Positions 22,130 through 33,495 of a stretch of 64,000 nt of DNA are shown here, piece by piece (position 1 is the first letter of the stretch; the number at the start of each line of letters is the position of its first letter). Source of the stretch: Actinostola sp. cb2023 (Eukaryota > Cnidaria > Anthozoa > Actiniaria > Actinostolidae); assembly GCA_033675265.1 (NCBI GenBank), contig JAUJYZ010000181.1, positions 62,001 to 126,000 of the forward strand. The letters run 5' to 3'. The notes beneath the pieces are model-generated. The model saw only the letters and a program-made list of their open reading frames with translations, had not been told where the DNA came from and searched no databases. A program made the translations under genes and the position numbers.

Positions 22130-23697
22130 TATAAAACCCAACGCGTATTTTTTTTTGGGGGGGGGGGGGCGTCAGTTGCACAATATCCGGTCACATGCTA
22201 TCGAGACCAAATATACCTGAAATATACCGAGGCCTCCCGAGGCCTAGTATCTCCATCAATTGTAAATGTATTGGAACCATTTATATACAAACATTTATCT
22301 TTCTTTCAATCGATGTGGGACTTTGTCAAATCCAAAACACTACGCATGACCACTAATTCCATAGACAATCGTCACTAAAAATAAAGTCAAAATCAAATCA
22401 AATCAGATGATATTGTCAAAGCTGGTGTGTGTCTAGCGGCGTCTAGCGAAAGCATGCGGTCTTGTACTATTGAATTATCTCGCACATGCGCAATGTGTTA
22501 TATAGGCGTCGTGATTCCCGATCTAAAAAGCGGTTAAATTAAATGTGTTGGCCAAATGAAGGATAAAAAGACGAGGTATAAAGCAACAAGTCAGAGCCCC
22601 AGAGCCCAGGCATCCACCACGGCTTAGAAATTGCACACAAATCCTGACTTCGACCTTCATCGATCGCTGTTCAGCGCTCGTCAACACATCAAAATTCTCA
22701 AGACAACTCGGACCCATCATCGAATAAATACAACTCAAAACCTCAAGAAAACTACACAGTGGACTTCAACAACTATTTTAATCTTTATTTCTAGTATTTT
22801 TTAGGGAACGATAGAAACAAACAAACTCACTGGCTCAAAACTATAAAATGACCGGTGAACCACACCACGTGAAATTTTTGAATCGTTCAAAACCACTCAA
22901 AAACACAATTGCTTGCTCAGATTTCTACACCAACGTGTTCTTTAATTTTCAGACTACTGTTGTGAAGACATTTTTGAGAATCTCATACCCTCTGAAGGCT
23001 TTCTAAGAGCTCATTCCTGATCCAACGAACGAAACTCCAAAGACGTCACGATCCACTGATTTCTACGTTTGGGCTACCTGTGACCACAGGAAGCCCAATT
23101 ATACAACTGATACGGAAATCGTCCTAGAAGATAAGCACACGAATAGCTGGACGTCCAGCCTAGTTCCAGGCTTTCTCCGATGAGGGAGGTTCTGATGACG
23201 TCACCGGAAAGCCCCCTCGGGAAAGCCTAGTGAATAATGCCAGATCCGAGATTTTATATGTACTTTATAAAACGAGAGGCCGTGGAGGTGAGGCCTTTGC
23301 CTTTCGTAGAGTCGATCGTGAGGAATTTCGACCTTTATCTACAAAATAATCAAGGTAACTTTCACCGAATATTGATGCTGAAGCGAGCCTTCATTGACCT
23401 CACTACAAACAGGGTCAGGAGCTCATATTCGCTTGTGTACTTGTGAACATCTGAATAAACTTGTTTTAAACTGAACTGGTCGATTTCCTACCTGAAGGAG
23501 TGTATATCTCCAGACAGTGCAATACTAGAATAGGATCACAGCGAATATTAGCCTGAATAACCCGGGGAATAACAAAGGAATCACTGCTGTCCTCATTTTA
23601 AAACGATGCATTGTTGAATCAGTTATGCGTTACAAAAGTAGAACATATATGAATATATGAATGATTTGAAAGATGGAATACCTTATTACTCGGGCTC
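22130..23697. other. Unassigned segment between H6 and H7
   Basis: Starts with a T9/G12 run (22150-22170). Contains short frames (23237-23446, 69 codons, unrecognised) and a small GGGCTACCTGTGACCACAGG / AAGCCCAA hairpin (23072-23101). No TIR element found. Confidence 0.4.
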
Positions 23698-23716
23698 TTC
23701 CGAAGGAAGCCCGAGT
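23698..23716 (+). repeat. Hairpin H7
   Basis: ACTCGGGCTCTTCCGAAGG followed by AAGCCCGAGT, the family hairpin with a shorter stem, followed by TTAGAAAATACACTTTC. Confidence 0.7.
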
Positions 23717-24002
23717 TAGAAAATACACTTTCTTTTTATTTATTTTTTCATGGTGAAGGAATGCGAAGAATGAAGAAAGAATGCGATGTATTTGATCCTA
23801 TCGAGTTTCAAGATTTCTCATCATAGATCTTCAAGCTATTAAGTTCAGGATTGTAGTTGATCATTCCACGATGAAGCTAATGAAACGACATCTTTCAGAG
23901 TGGGCCCACACGAATAGCCGTATGCTTTTGTCTGTGAAATGAGCCTGTTTAAAGCCCGTGTTTTATCGGCTGTTCTATAACGCCTTTCCACGAACTCGTG
24001 AA
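23717..24002 (+). repeat. Family body segment after H7
   Basis: Shared with 14820-15120 in reverse: TTTGATCCTATCGAGTTTC, CACACGAATAGCCGTATGC, AACGCCTTTCCACGAACTC. No coding signal. Confidence 0.55.
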
Positions 24003-24800
24003 CTCACGACCAGCGATGTAACTACATCTATTACGGAAAGCTATATGTACAGAAGTCATGCAAACAGTCGAGCCAGTCGAGACTGAAAAGCAAGCCATCG
24101 AAACGCATACGCTTACTACATACCAGATACGCATACTCTAAATCTTCCTCGAGCGTTTTCGAAAGGGCTAGCTGTTCTACGACTTCGCCATCCACGAACT
24201 CGAACTCATCAAAAAATGAACTGAAAAGCAAATGAAATGAACTCCGAAAAACTATCATGACCTCGCTATGTCATGTTTGTTATTAGGCGACATTGGACCC
24301 CAGACTGTAGGCCTTTTGTTGCTAATTGTAATAGTACGCCGGTGTACAGTTCTAGACTGATCTGTCCTTGCATGAGTATTTATAATTGAACTCACGACCA
24401 GCGATGTAACTACATCTATTATGGATTTAAGCTATATGTACAGAAGTCATGCAAACAGTCGAGCCAGTCGAGACTGAAAAGCAAATGAAATGAACTCAAA
24501 AACTATCATGACCTCGCTATGCCATGTGTGTTGCTATTAAAATTGTAATAGTACGTACGTGTACAGTTATATATTATGTCCTTGAGTATTTATAATTAAA
24601 CTCACGACCAACGATGTATAACTACATCTATTGACAGAAAGCTATATGTACAGAACTCATGCAAACAGTCGAGGTTTATAATTAAACTCACGACCAACGA
24701 TGTATAACGGCCATGTATAACTCCATCCGATTGACAGAAAGCTATATGTACAGAAGTCATGCAAACAGTCGAGCCAGTCGAGTTATTTTCAGTAACTCAT
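24003..24800 (+). repeat. Amplified family module, 4 direct copies
   Basis: CTCACGACCARCGATGTA, AGCTATATGTACAGAAGTC and ATGCAAACAGTCGAG recur at about 24003, 24393, 24598 and 24676 with different spacers and lengths. An internal amplification of the family body. Confidence 0.75.
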
Positions 24801-25052
24801 GATGGATGTTTATTTTATTCCACGTTTGAAAAATTCAGAAGGAAAAGGAATCGTAAAAATCGTACTTCAAAACTACATCAAAGCATTTAAGGCGAGCAAG
24901 GTCAATGCGGTTGGTAAATCGAGATCGTACATAGCCCTTCATCAGACATAAAGTCTCCTTCGTCACGCAACTGTCAGTCATTGTCAGGTCTCTCATCACG
25001 CAACTGACATTGTCCTTTTCATAAGCCCGAGTGTACGCTCATTGAGCGTCTT
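24801..25052 (+). repeat. Family peptide module, copy 5, and right end of E2
   Basis: CATGATGGATGTTTATTTTA opens the MMDVYFIPRLKNSEGKG frame to about 24910. Then come the TCACGCAACTG direct repeats and the terminal palindrome ending at 25052. Confidence 0.6.
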
Positions 25053-25661
25053 GTTTATTTAGAAGCACATTTGAACCAACTGTTCTAAATATCATGGGAT
25101 ATAAGGACAGAAGAGTTTTCTGATATGGAAAAATTCTCACTTGTGATTGGCTTACCGGTAACTACATGATTGTGTAACTTATATTGGGATGATAAATAAT
25201 TTTTTTGAATAAATACTTCATGGAAAATGCGAGCGTACGGTTTTTATTCATGAGTTATGAAGTATCAGAAAACGAACGAGCGAGTCCTCGAGCGAGTTGA
25301 GTTTCCTGATACTTTATAATGAGTGAATAAAAACTGTACAAAGCATTTTCCATGCTGTATTGTGTTTATTATATACATACTGAGATTTCAAAACCCACAT
25401 GAAAACTGTTTGAAATTCTCGGCGAAACTTGTTGTTGCTCATGCATTTGAATATATAATACTTCATTATGTCGACTGATGAGCAAAATATTAGTGATTCA
25501 TCTTTAGAAAAACATGACCTGCAAAGTAAAAATTGATAATAGACAACAACATTCAAATAAAATGAACTCATAGTGCCAGGTTCTGCTTTTATTCATATGT
25601 AGCTGTTTGCCGGCTTTACAGGAATAAATAAATAATTATTTCGTTGGAGACAAACTTTCTC
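25053..25661. other. Unassigned, with a weak hairpin
   Basis: 25256-25316 carries AAGTATCAGAAAACG facing GTTTCCTGATACTT around CGAGCGAGTCCTCGAGCGAG. The repeated GCGAGTCCTCGAGC motif is palindromic. No gene. Confidence 0.45.
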
Positions 25662-25974
25662 TCAATGAGCTTGTGTCACCTGTCACGTGACTTTTTAAAT
25701 TTTCACCGAAGGCAAACGAAAATACCATAACTGGAAAGAGCATACCAAAGTTAGTAAAAGTGGAAAGTTTGAAGAGAAGTAAGTAAATAAGGCAATAGTT
25801 ACAGGCATTCAAACTTTGCCTTTTTTGTATGGAAATGTATCGTTGGAGGGCAAGCGAAAAACCTTCTTTTGAAATTTTCAACTTTTACTAATTTTAGTAT
25901 ACTCTTTCAAGTTATGATATTTTCGTTTGCCTTGGGTGAAATTTTAAAAAGTCACGTGACAGGTGACCCATTGA
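25662..25974. mobile_element. MITE, about 313 bp
   Basis: Arms of about 100 bp: GTCACCTGTCACGTGAC, TTTTTAAATTTTCACC, GGCAAACGAAAATACC on the left and the complement on the right. Contains CACGTGAC E-box-like palindromes. TSD not clear. Confidence 0.8.
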
Positions 25975-26557
25975 CCTTTATATGCATAATGACGTAATGT
26001 GACTACAACTACCAGAATGCTTTGCGAATTTTCTTTTTTTCTCTAGATTTTTATTCGCTCATGAGGTAGTTCATTCAATTGTAAATTACGTAATCAGTTT
26101 TAGCTAAAACAGTTCACAATTCGCCTTTTCGGCGCTATAGTTCACGTGGTCGGCTTCATGTTACGGTCACGAAAAAGTTCGGGCATTGCCGTGGTTTTAC
26201 TCTACGAATGTAGGATCACTTTCGTCTAAATTATCAAACTGTTTTTTTATTTGGTTCCCTAAATATGAGCAACATCATTACAAATAAGTATAGAAAATGG
26301 GGTTTTGGTATTATTTAGGGAAACAAATAAAAAACAGCCCGATAATTTAGACGAAAGTTAGCCTACATTCGTAGAGTAAAACCACGGCAATGTCCGAACT
26401 TTTTTGTGACCGTAATAACATGAAGCCGACCACGTGAACTCTAGCGCCGAAAAGGTGAATTCACTAAGACAAAGGGTACTAATTATCTCCCAAAAGAAGA
26501 TGCACAATTTAAGCATTCTGGTAGTTGTAGTCATATTACATCATTATACATAAGGTC
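25973..26557. mobile_element. MITE of the GACCT family, carrying a nested MITE
   Basis: Ends GACCTTTATATGCATAATG and CATTATACATAAGGTC, then ACTACAACTACCAGAATGC and its complement. It is the same family as the inner part of 61814-62186. A second MITE sits inside it (26118-26461). Confidence 0.8.
26118..26461. mobile_element. Nested MITE, 344 bp, about 150-bp arms
   Basis: AATTCGCCTTTTCGGCGC, GTTCACGTGGTCGGCTTC and CGTGGTTTTACTCTACG pair with the right arm. The loop contains CAAATAAGTATAGAAAATGG. Flanking TSD uncertain. Confidence 0.8.
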
Positions 26558-26589
26558 TATAATTGTATTTCAGTTTAGCGAGGTACTTG

Positions 26590-27882
26590 CAAGGGGCGGA
26601 TACAGGGGAGGGGTCCCGGCCAGGGGGTCAGGACCCCCCCCCCCCCCTTCGTCAACATGCACAGAAAACAGAACAGGATCTCAACTATATCACCTTGTCC
26701 TGTCATGGTTCAGCATGAACTTGTAGCCTACATGTATGTACATTACTGGTCAGAGTACAGCGAACCAGAAAACATGTTTACTTTACTAGTGCGTTGCTTT
26801 TGAAAACAAAAAAAACCCCGCATATTTGCGTTTGCGTTAATAGTTGGACAAACGCGTTTTGAAGAGGCTCATTATTTATTAGTGTAATTTAAAATATCAG
26901 TAAGACCAACACAATACTGAAGGTTATTTCTACTGTCAAGCAAACCAAATACAGTTAAAGACATCGATCTCCTGCCAATACATGATATACTCTCCAAGTA
27001 CATTTGCAGAACATTATTAATACTAGTGCGAATATCGGAGTGTTTTCGGCCAATGACGCTTCGACTATTCATGTCCGCTGTCACGCTCGATCAAGCGAAT
27101 TGGTTTGATTCATATCTCAGGTTCTACGTAACAGGGAACTATGAAACTAAGCTTAGCTTATAATAACTTAAAGTTTTATAAAGATAATTTAAAACCTGAC
27201 TGTTTAACGATCCATACTAATCTACAGAAGTGTTTTCAGAGTTCCAACATAGAACTGAGGAGGTTGAGAAAACGAAACTAGTTTTCGCTAAGTAAGTTAA
27301 TAAAGTGCTATGACATTTACAAAGTCCTTTGGGGTCTCAGCAAAAGAAATATCAGAGCAACATAACTTGGTTTCGGGTTTCAGGCTTTTAGCTTGTGTTT
27401 GCCATATTCTTCTGTTTCCGACTTTACAACAGAAAACAATACGAAACTGAGGAAATTGACAAATATATACGCGTTTGTGAGTTTGTTTGCGACATATTGT
27501 ATTATTGATAACGGTTGTGTATGCTTAGCTTGATTAGTTTATACTATTTCTAAGTAATTCTTCCTAATATATCATAATTCTTCCCAATGTAAAAAACAAC
27601 AGAGAGTACGAATAAACAGTTGTTGTTGATGTTTATAAAACTTTTTTTCGTTTGTGTTTTATGTGCGCTGTGTGCTTTTTTTCTGACCGGTACTGTACGA
27701 AAACTTGTGGACAAAGCGACTTACAAACTCTTACTCAACTGCAAAACCTCCTTTACAAAACTACGTTATTATGACATCACTTATCCAACAGTGTTGAACA
27801 TGACGTCACTTCATGCTGTTTGAGCATTTGGACCCCCCCCCCCCCCCCCCCCTTTGAAAAATTACTGTATCCGCCCTTGACT
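26590..27882. mobile_element. hAT-like element, about 1.29 kb, degraded
   Basis: Inverted ends CAAGGGGCGGATACAG and CTGTATCCGCCCTTG, with a C-run next to each end (26632-26647, 27831-27852). The flanks GTACTTGC/GACTTGC look like a slightly damaged 8-bp duplication. GGGGCGGATC-type ends are common in hAT-derived repeats. Interior frames (26872-27084 minus; 27620-27823 plus) are short and show no transposase motif. Confidence 0.65.
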
Positions 27883-28195
27883 TGCCATGTAGTTTTGACA
27901 CTGTAATGTTTGTCTATGCTTGCAAGTTCAACTTCAGAAACTCAGTACTGTTCGTATTCTTGTCCATCATTTCTTCGTTTAGATTAAAACATGTAAACTT
28001 CTCAAGCTCTTCTCGAAGTCTTCATTCTTCGCTCGACCTCGTTGAATGAGGTTTTACGTCTCTCGTCTTTTCGCTATTTCCTTCGTGTTTCGGTTTTCAA
28101 GGCCATCGACGTAATCTTCCACTGAAATATTGAAATTTGCGAATCCATTCTCCATTTTTCCAAATTTAAGATCACATTTGCAGAAAATAACTTAA
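27883..28195. other. Unassigned spacer
   Basis: No coding or repeat signal; contains TTCTTCGCTCGACCTCG. Confidence 0.4.
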
Positions 28196-28703
28196 AGGGC
28201 AAGTTGCATGAGTGTTGTCAAAAAGCTGGAAATTATATCAAATGATAGTAATTGGTCTCACTAATAAATAGTTAAAATAATAACTTGAATACTCTTTTGG
28301 AAATAATCGAAAATGCATCGTAAAAACGGAAATCGAGAAAACCAGCAAGAAGCGGAAGTGACGTCATGGGGGTCAATCCAACGTACTGAACGCAGCCGGC
28401 TTGAAGTTAACATGGCGGACGAGTCTTCAAGTCCGAGTTCACTCGAAAGTCTTTATTTGGGAAACGATTTAGAAATCATAGAGGGTTAACGTGAGTCTGA
28501 AGAGAGCAATAAGGGTGATACTGGACCCCCATGACGTCACACGAGCGGGAAATTCGAATTCTGATTAGTGAAACTTCAGAAAATAAATTTGTTCTTGAAA
28601 ATAGATTTTCTTTCAAATAAGTTTAGTTATAGTATATTACCTTTATTATATAATACTAAACAAATCATTTTTAGAAAAAAATTTTTTCCATGCAACTTGC
28701 CCT
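28196..28703. mobile_element. TTAA-flanked MITE, 508 bp, with ATGGCGGAC frame
   Basis: Flanked by TTAA (28192-28195, 28704-28707), with ends AGGGCAAGTTGCATG and CATGCAACTTGCCCT. The middle has GTGACGTCATGGGGGTC and GACCCCCATGACGTCAC. Inside, 28413-28490 (+) reads MADESSSPSSLESLYLGND then LEIIEG and a stop, with a GTGAGT donor-like site right after, possibly a captured first exon. Confidence 0.85.
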
Positions 28704-28953
28704 TTAATAAAAACAACTAGCTACTCAAACAACAAATCTTGTTGAATTAAGCAAGCAGCCACCACTGAGACACGACACAGATGGCGGGAAACCCATCAAC
28801 AGTGAAGAAACGTCGTTCGCAACCTCTGATTGGACGAACGATATTTCTCACACGTGAAAAACGTCATTCACTGCCTCTGATTGGCTAGCAACAGTGAACA
28901 AATGAAAATTTACTACATGGATTTATAGTGAGTAAATCTCAGTATGTATATAA
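28704..28953. other. Unassigned spacer
   Basis: Contains a near-repeat (CCTCTGATTGG, twice at 28825 and 28875). No gene. Confidence 0.35.
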
Positions 28954-30553
28954 CTAGACGCTCTACTAGCGTGCAGTCTGGCTTCTAACTGATATTTGAA
29001 CTATTTGAACTAAATATACATGTAGATATCTTAGTGCGATTAAAACAGTGTTTGGTCGCTCGTTGCGTGACTCGGTAGAACATGCTTTCCTTGCAATTTT
29101 TGTTGCGTGACTCGGTAGAACATGCTTTCCTTGCAATTTCAGTACTGTGATTTCACAAACTTAGCGAATCATCAATGACAATGACATAGTTTAAATATTA
29201 AACTAGACATCGCAGAGTGATTAAACAATGTAACTTGGATGAAGTGTAAATATGGGTTTACCTTGGCTCGATGTAAAACCTCACAACTGACGTAATTGCT
29301 TTTTTCTCTTCACTGCGTGCATCAACTCAATTCATTCTAAGTTCTAAAGATTTCTAAACCCTTTGCAGTACTAGTACTTGATTGATAAATCCATATCTCT
29401 ATGAATTATTGTGGTTATTTTGAAAACAAGACGACATAACCTTCCTCCTTGCGAGGAGTGTGACAAACCATGTTGTTAGAGCCTTCGGTGACCTGAGTAT
29501 TAAGTAACGACTCGTATTACAACTGGTGCACCAAAGCGATAACAGCGGGTGCCAGCTTTCGCGGCAAAATACAAATACTCGAATGTGATTGGATGAGAGG
29601 CCATCTTCTTCCGATATTTCATGGTTTGCCGTAGATTCCAACAATGAGCGAACCATATTTGGTAGTACTTAGCATAATTCGCTATTACCCGAAGTTATAC
29701 GGATTTTCATCGTGAGGAAGCTTGTGATACGAAGGTAAACGACTCCAAGTTGTTGAAATGTGAGACTCTTCAGAATGTTTATATCCAGCAAATACATTAT
29801 TATTTACCCATGTTTCTTTGTAGTTACGTAACAGTTAGGTTTATTTAAGTTTCCATGGCATATTGTGTTGCTGTATATTCGTATATAGTGGAGATTCCGC
29901 GAAACTGCGTTCGACTTGAAAGGTCACGTCGAAAGAAAGGTCATTTGTGGAAGGATTCCAAATGCTGAGGTGTGAAGTACCAAACGGACCAATACAATTG
30001 GAGATTAGCTGAATAGATGTCATGGTTAGCGGAAATACAACACAGACCATGCAGTTGCTTATGATCAAAGAAATCTTTAATTTCTTCAAATTTCTTATAT
30101 TTAATTCAAGTGAATTGTGTACATATCAAAACTAACCGGTTTGATTCGAATTAGTAGCATTCTCGGTCATTTAGGCTTATTTTGGCGACTCATTACAAAC
30201 ATTATCCAATTACAGTGTATGGTATGATCATTTTCTTCAGTATACAAACTTGCTCACGAGAGAAATCGCTGAAACTTCTACAATACAATTGTATGAATAT
30301 TTGATGCTTTCTTGAAAAGTTTTATCGTTGGATATTATCTAACACTAGTAATATCTAAAGATATAGGTTTGAATTTGGCGCTACGACACCTTTTTTGAGC
30401 TTTGTACCAATCAAATTCTTGTATTTAATTAAAAGCAAACAAGGTCTGATTAACGGCTCCAAATCGCTTTCAAGTCCAAATCCGCACCACCTCTTACGCG
30501 AGCCGCTACTTAATACGAACCAAGACCTGCCTAATGACATGATTTCCCAGATC

Positions 30554-30665
30554 CCAGTGTGGCTCAGTGGTTAGAGCACCTGACTAGTATCCAGGAGGTT
30601 GCAGGTTCAATTCCCGTCTTTTTACGCTTGATGAAACCTTACGAACTACATTAATAATAATAATA
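30554..30665 (+). repeat. tRNA-derived SINE fragment
   Basis: Box A TGGCTCAGTGGTTAGAGCAC (30560) and box B GGTTCAATTCC (30604) are spaced as in a tRNA, with a weak anticodon arm (CCTG...CAGG). The acceptor stem does not pair, so it is not a functional tRNA. A body of about 30 nt and an (ATA)n tail follow. Confidence 0.7.
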
Positions 30666-30837
30666 CACTTTATTTCACGAGGGTGGAAAACATATTACAG
30701 CTTAAGCTGAAAAACGTATGGCCCTCCTATTATCTATAAAACATATATATATATCTTAAAAATAAAAATATACATCCTAATCTATATCCTAGTCTAATCC
30801 TAACAGTGACTTCGCTGCTTGTCATAGAGCTTTATTA
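30666..30837 (-). repeat. Probable retroposon 3' end (reverse)
   Basis: Reverse-complemented it ends in CGTGAAATAAAGTGTATTATT, with an AATAAA signal and (ATT)n tail shared with the SINE junction. The body is unrecognised. Confidence 0.4.
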
Positions 30838-30967
30838 AAGAAGCCCGAGTTTATGCTAGTAGAGCGTCTAGTTTAAAATCGCTCTGATCAAAAAGTTTGA
30901 ATTCTGTCTCAGCTACTTTGCCTAATAGTATGTAGTTTATCATGCATATAGTCGCTTAGCTTGTCTA

Positions 30968-31069
30968 TAGCCTGAAAATCAGCCATCTCCTCTGGGTCAA
31001 AAATTTCCCCGAGTGAGACGTCTCACTCGGGAATTTTTGACCCAGAGGAGGCGGCTGATTTTCAGGCTA
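30968..31069. mobile_element. 102-bp snap-back palindrome, TA ends
   Basis: TAGCCTGAAAATCAGCC, CTCCTCTGGGTCAAAAATT, CCCGAGTGAGACGTCTCACT and back to GGCTGATTTTCAGGCTA. The arms are about 50 bp with three small mismatches and no loop, centred on GACGTC. It is the smallest MITE type in the window. Confidence 0.9.
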
Positions 31070-33219
31070 CAAAATGTAGCTTGTCTAGAGCTCATGGAAA
31101 TCTTGAGATATTTTAGAAAAACTGATTTCAACGATCCTTGTTTATCGTTGCCAATGCAAACCCCTTCACAATCTCTTCTCAAACTCATTAATAATTCATT
31201 AGCTCAATAACCAATCAGCTCTCACGATTTGGGTTACAGGTGGATGTATCTTGATACCGGAGGAAGAAGTGAACAAGACACTAATTATTATTGTATATTT
31301 ACCATTATGTTACTTAAAGTGCCTATGACGCTATTTTTTTATTGTAAAAATCGATTGTAAACATATGAAGTGAATAGTGGGATGGTTCAGTATTTTGTGA
31401 TTTGAGCTTCGCATTTGCAAGTTATAAAGGTTTGAAATGTTGATATGGTAATTCAGTGACGTCAACGTAGGCATCATTAATAATACTTGCGAGGTGACTC
31501 ATTAGGCCAAGACACAAAAGCAATTGTTATGTTCTTTTCTCAGGAACTCAAGAACAACAATTCAGATAATCAGTCATTATTAATTCGTTTGAGAAGCCAT
31601 ATCAAAAACTCGTGCTTCATGTTTCATCCGGGGATTCAAAACACCTCGAAACAATAAAAGCACAAGGCCATATGCTTTCATTAGTTTCTCGGTGTTTTGA
31701 ACCCTTGATGAACACTCGCACTCGTTGTTGATATATTACATCAAGATTGTATTTTTGATTATACTGTACATAGTCATATTTTGAGAAATAACACAATACT
31801 TAATTTTAGTTTTTTGTATTATACATGTTTCGGCAATAATGTCATCTTCAGTTGTAGTGAAGCATAGTGAAGCACTGACGTACAGTCATCCCATCAGCAT
31901 AAAATAAGAGCAAAAACGTTAAATATAACCTTGCCAATATATTCAAATGACTGACAAACCCGCAGAAACGAAATGTCAGGATTTCAAATCAAATCAAATC
32001 AAAAGACTTGACTTATCTCATTGAACTTCTTCACGAAACATGTTCCAGAAATGTGGGGCGAAATTGCGGACGTCATCAGAGGTTTCCTTTCTTTCCTGGA
32101 TGTCAAAGAGAGGGAAGCAAAAGGAATATCTTCTAAGGGACACCACGTTTTTGAAAAAATGATCCTCAGAAACAAATTAATTGTCTGTCAGTTTCTTTAC
32201 CATGCACTCTGAGACTACAATTTAGATGGCTTACATTACCTTGTTTTTTTTTTTATGGTGCTCAACTACCAATGTTTGATTGGCTACAGCTCTCGTTCCA
32301 GAACTTTCTCAACTATAGCTATTCCTACAGTCTTCTAGGCATTGATTGAACTTTCTAACATATTGTAAGTTTGGTTGACATCAATATATTATTACTCAAC
32401 GGAATTACATGTATGACCTATTTTCTCAGCATATACATTGTAATGTATATTGATCTAAACTTTAAAAATGACATACATTATGTACATGTACCATACGGCC
32501 TGCATTGTATGTACAAGATGATGAAATTTGAAGCAAATCGTTGTACATAATAAGCCAATGTCAACCAAGCTTACAAATAATTATTCATCTCCTCCTCAAC
32601 ATCTCTTGAGGCTGCCTTCAAAGCTATAAACTACAAATTAATGCCCAAACATACATATTCAAATGTACCTTGCGGATAGAACACTACATAACTTGCGAGG
32701 CAAAAATTGTTTGGCATAATGTCAAGATCTTGGCATACTAGTTCACAAGTTCTTCAAGCTGATGTCTTGGGTAACTTGAACAAGGTCTTGAACCACAGTA
32801 GTCAACTTCTTATCAATTAGAGGACCACTTTATAATGGCAGCCGTTGAATATTTGGCAACAACATGACTTGGAGTTGGCTGCAGAAGTATAATCTAAAAC
32901 ATTACTGAATTGAGTCACAAACATTCTTAGGGCTGCGATTTCCTCACCCTCAGGTTCATCATTCTCATCATCTTCCATATTATGTACAATGTATCTTGTC
33001 AATATATACTGTATGCTCACCTTTGTTAATTGCATCCCTGGAATTATTGTTTTGTGTGCAAGTTTATAAAGTAGGATTTGGGGTCTTTTACATATATATT
33101 GATAGATACATGTAGTTCATGGCTCATCAATCCGACCAGAAATAATTTCGTAACATGACTTTATACATTAGTTTATTTAACATTAAACTAAATTTAAATA
33201 TTTCATTAAATATATTCAG
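31070..33219. other. Intergenic or intronic, upstream of first visible Ig exon
   Basis: No recognised exon. 31610-31730 holds an imperfect inverted repeat (CATCCGGGGATTCAAAACACC / GGTGTTTTGAACCCTTGATG). The 32021-32212 plus frame (FTKHVPEMWGEIADV) and the minus frame at 32973-32817 (MEDDENDEPEGEEIAALR) look composition-wise like exons but lack domains and clear splice partners. A signal-peptide exon for the receptor was not found here. Confidence 0.35.
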
Positions 33220-33495
33220 AAATCCCAACTTTCACAGTACGTCCAAATGCATCAACAACAATCAATGAACACTCAGACTTGAGCATCAGCTGTTCAGCGG
33301 TTGGTCCTCCAACACCAAAAGTCACGTGGGTACAAGTACAAGGTGTTACCAAGGTTCCCATAACACAAGGGGTAGGGAGTGCTACACTAAGTATACCAAA
33401 CATTAAAAGAGATCAGAATGGGACGTACGAGTGTCAGGCAGTCAACAACCCAAACCAGAATCCAGTTACTACGCAAACAAAGGTCATCGTATATT
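33220..33495 (+). CDS. Receptor exon a: Ig domain 1
   Basis: ATATTCAG|AA ... TAT T|GTAAGT, 92 codons. Ig signature: LSISCSAVGPP, VTWVQ and DQNGTYECQAV. N-glycosylation sites NAST and NGTY. It could belong to a neighbouring paralogue, as the next exon is 14.2 kb away, but phase and strand fit. Confidence 0.8.

Larger units (their letters stand above)
13357..25052. mobile_element. E2: putative 11.7-kb composite unit with palindromic ends
   Basis: The left end AAGACGCTCAATGAGCG (13357) and the right end CATTGAGCGTCTT (25052) are inward-facing copies of the same end module. Between them the ends of E3 (18197-18689) and E4 (20855-21044) are nested and balanced. It is filled with rearranged family modules, a piggyBac-type element, a hAT-type element and MITEs. 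Whether E2 ever moved as a unit cannot be told; local duplication of smaller elements is equally possible. Confidence 0.3.
28954..30871. mobile_element. E5: 1.9-kb relative of the palindrome-ended family
   Basis: Inverted ends CTAGACGCTCTACTAGC (28954) and GCTAGTAGAGCGTCTAG (30871). Inside the right end is AGAAGCCCGAGTTTAT and inside the left GTCTGGCTTCT, matching the CCCGAGT mark of E1 to E4. The interior has a near-exact 42-bp duplication at about 29060-29145 (GCGTGACTCGGTAGAACATG) and a tRNA-type SINE. Minus-strand frames at 29399-29656 and 29841-30089 are unassigned. Confidence 0.6.

Noticed and set aside
27620..27823. 67-residue frame with signal-like start MLLMFIKLFFVCVLCALC
   Set aside because: Lies inside the hAT-like element next to a C-run, without splice or domain support.
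29841..30089. Minus-strand 82-residue frame
   Set aside because: The first codon is TTG; no partner exons or domain, and it sits within E5.
30554..30625. Functional tRNA gene
   Set aside because: Boxes A and B are present but acceptor and anticodon stems do not pair well, and a SINE-like tail follows.
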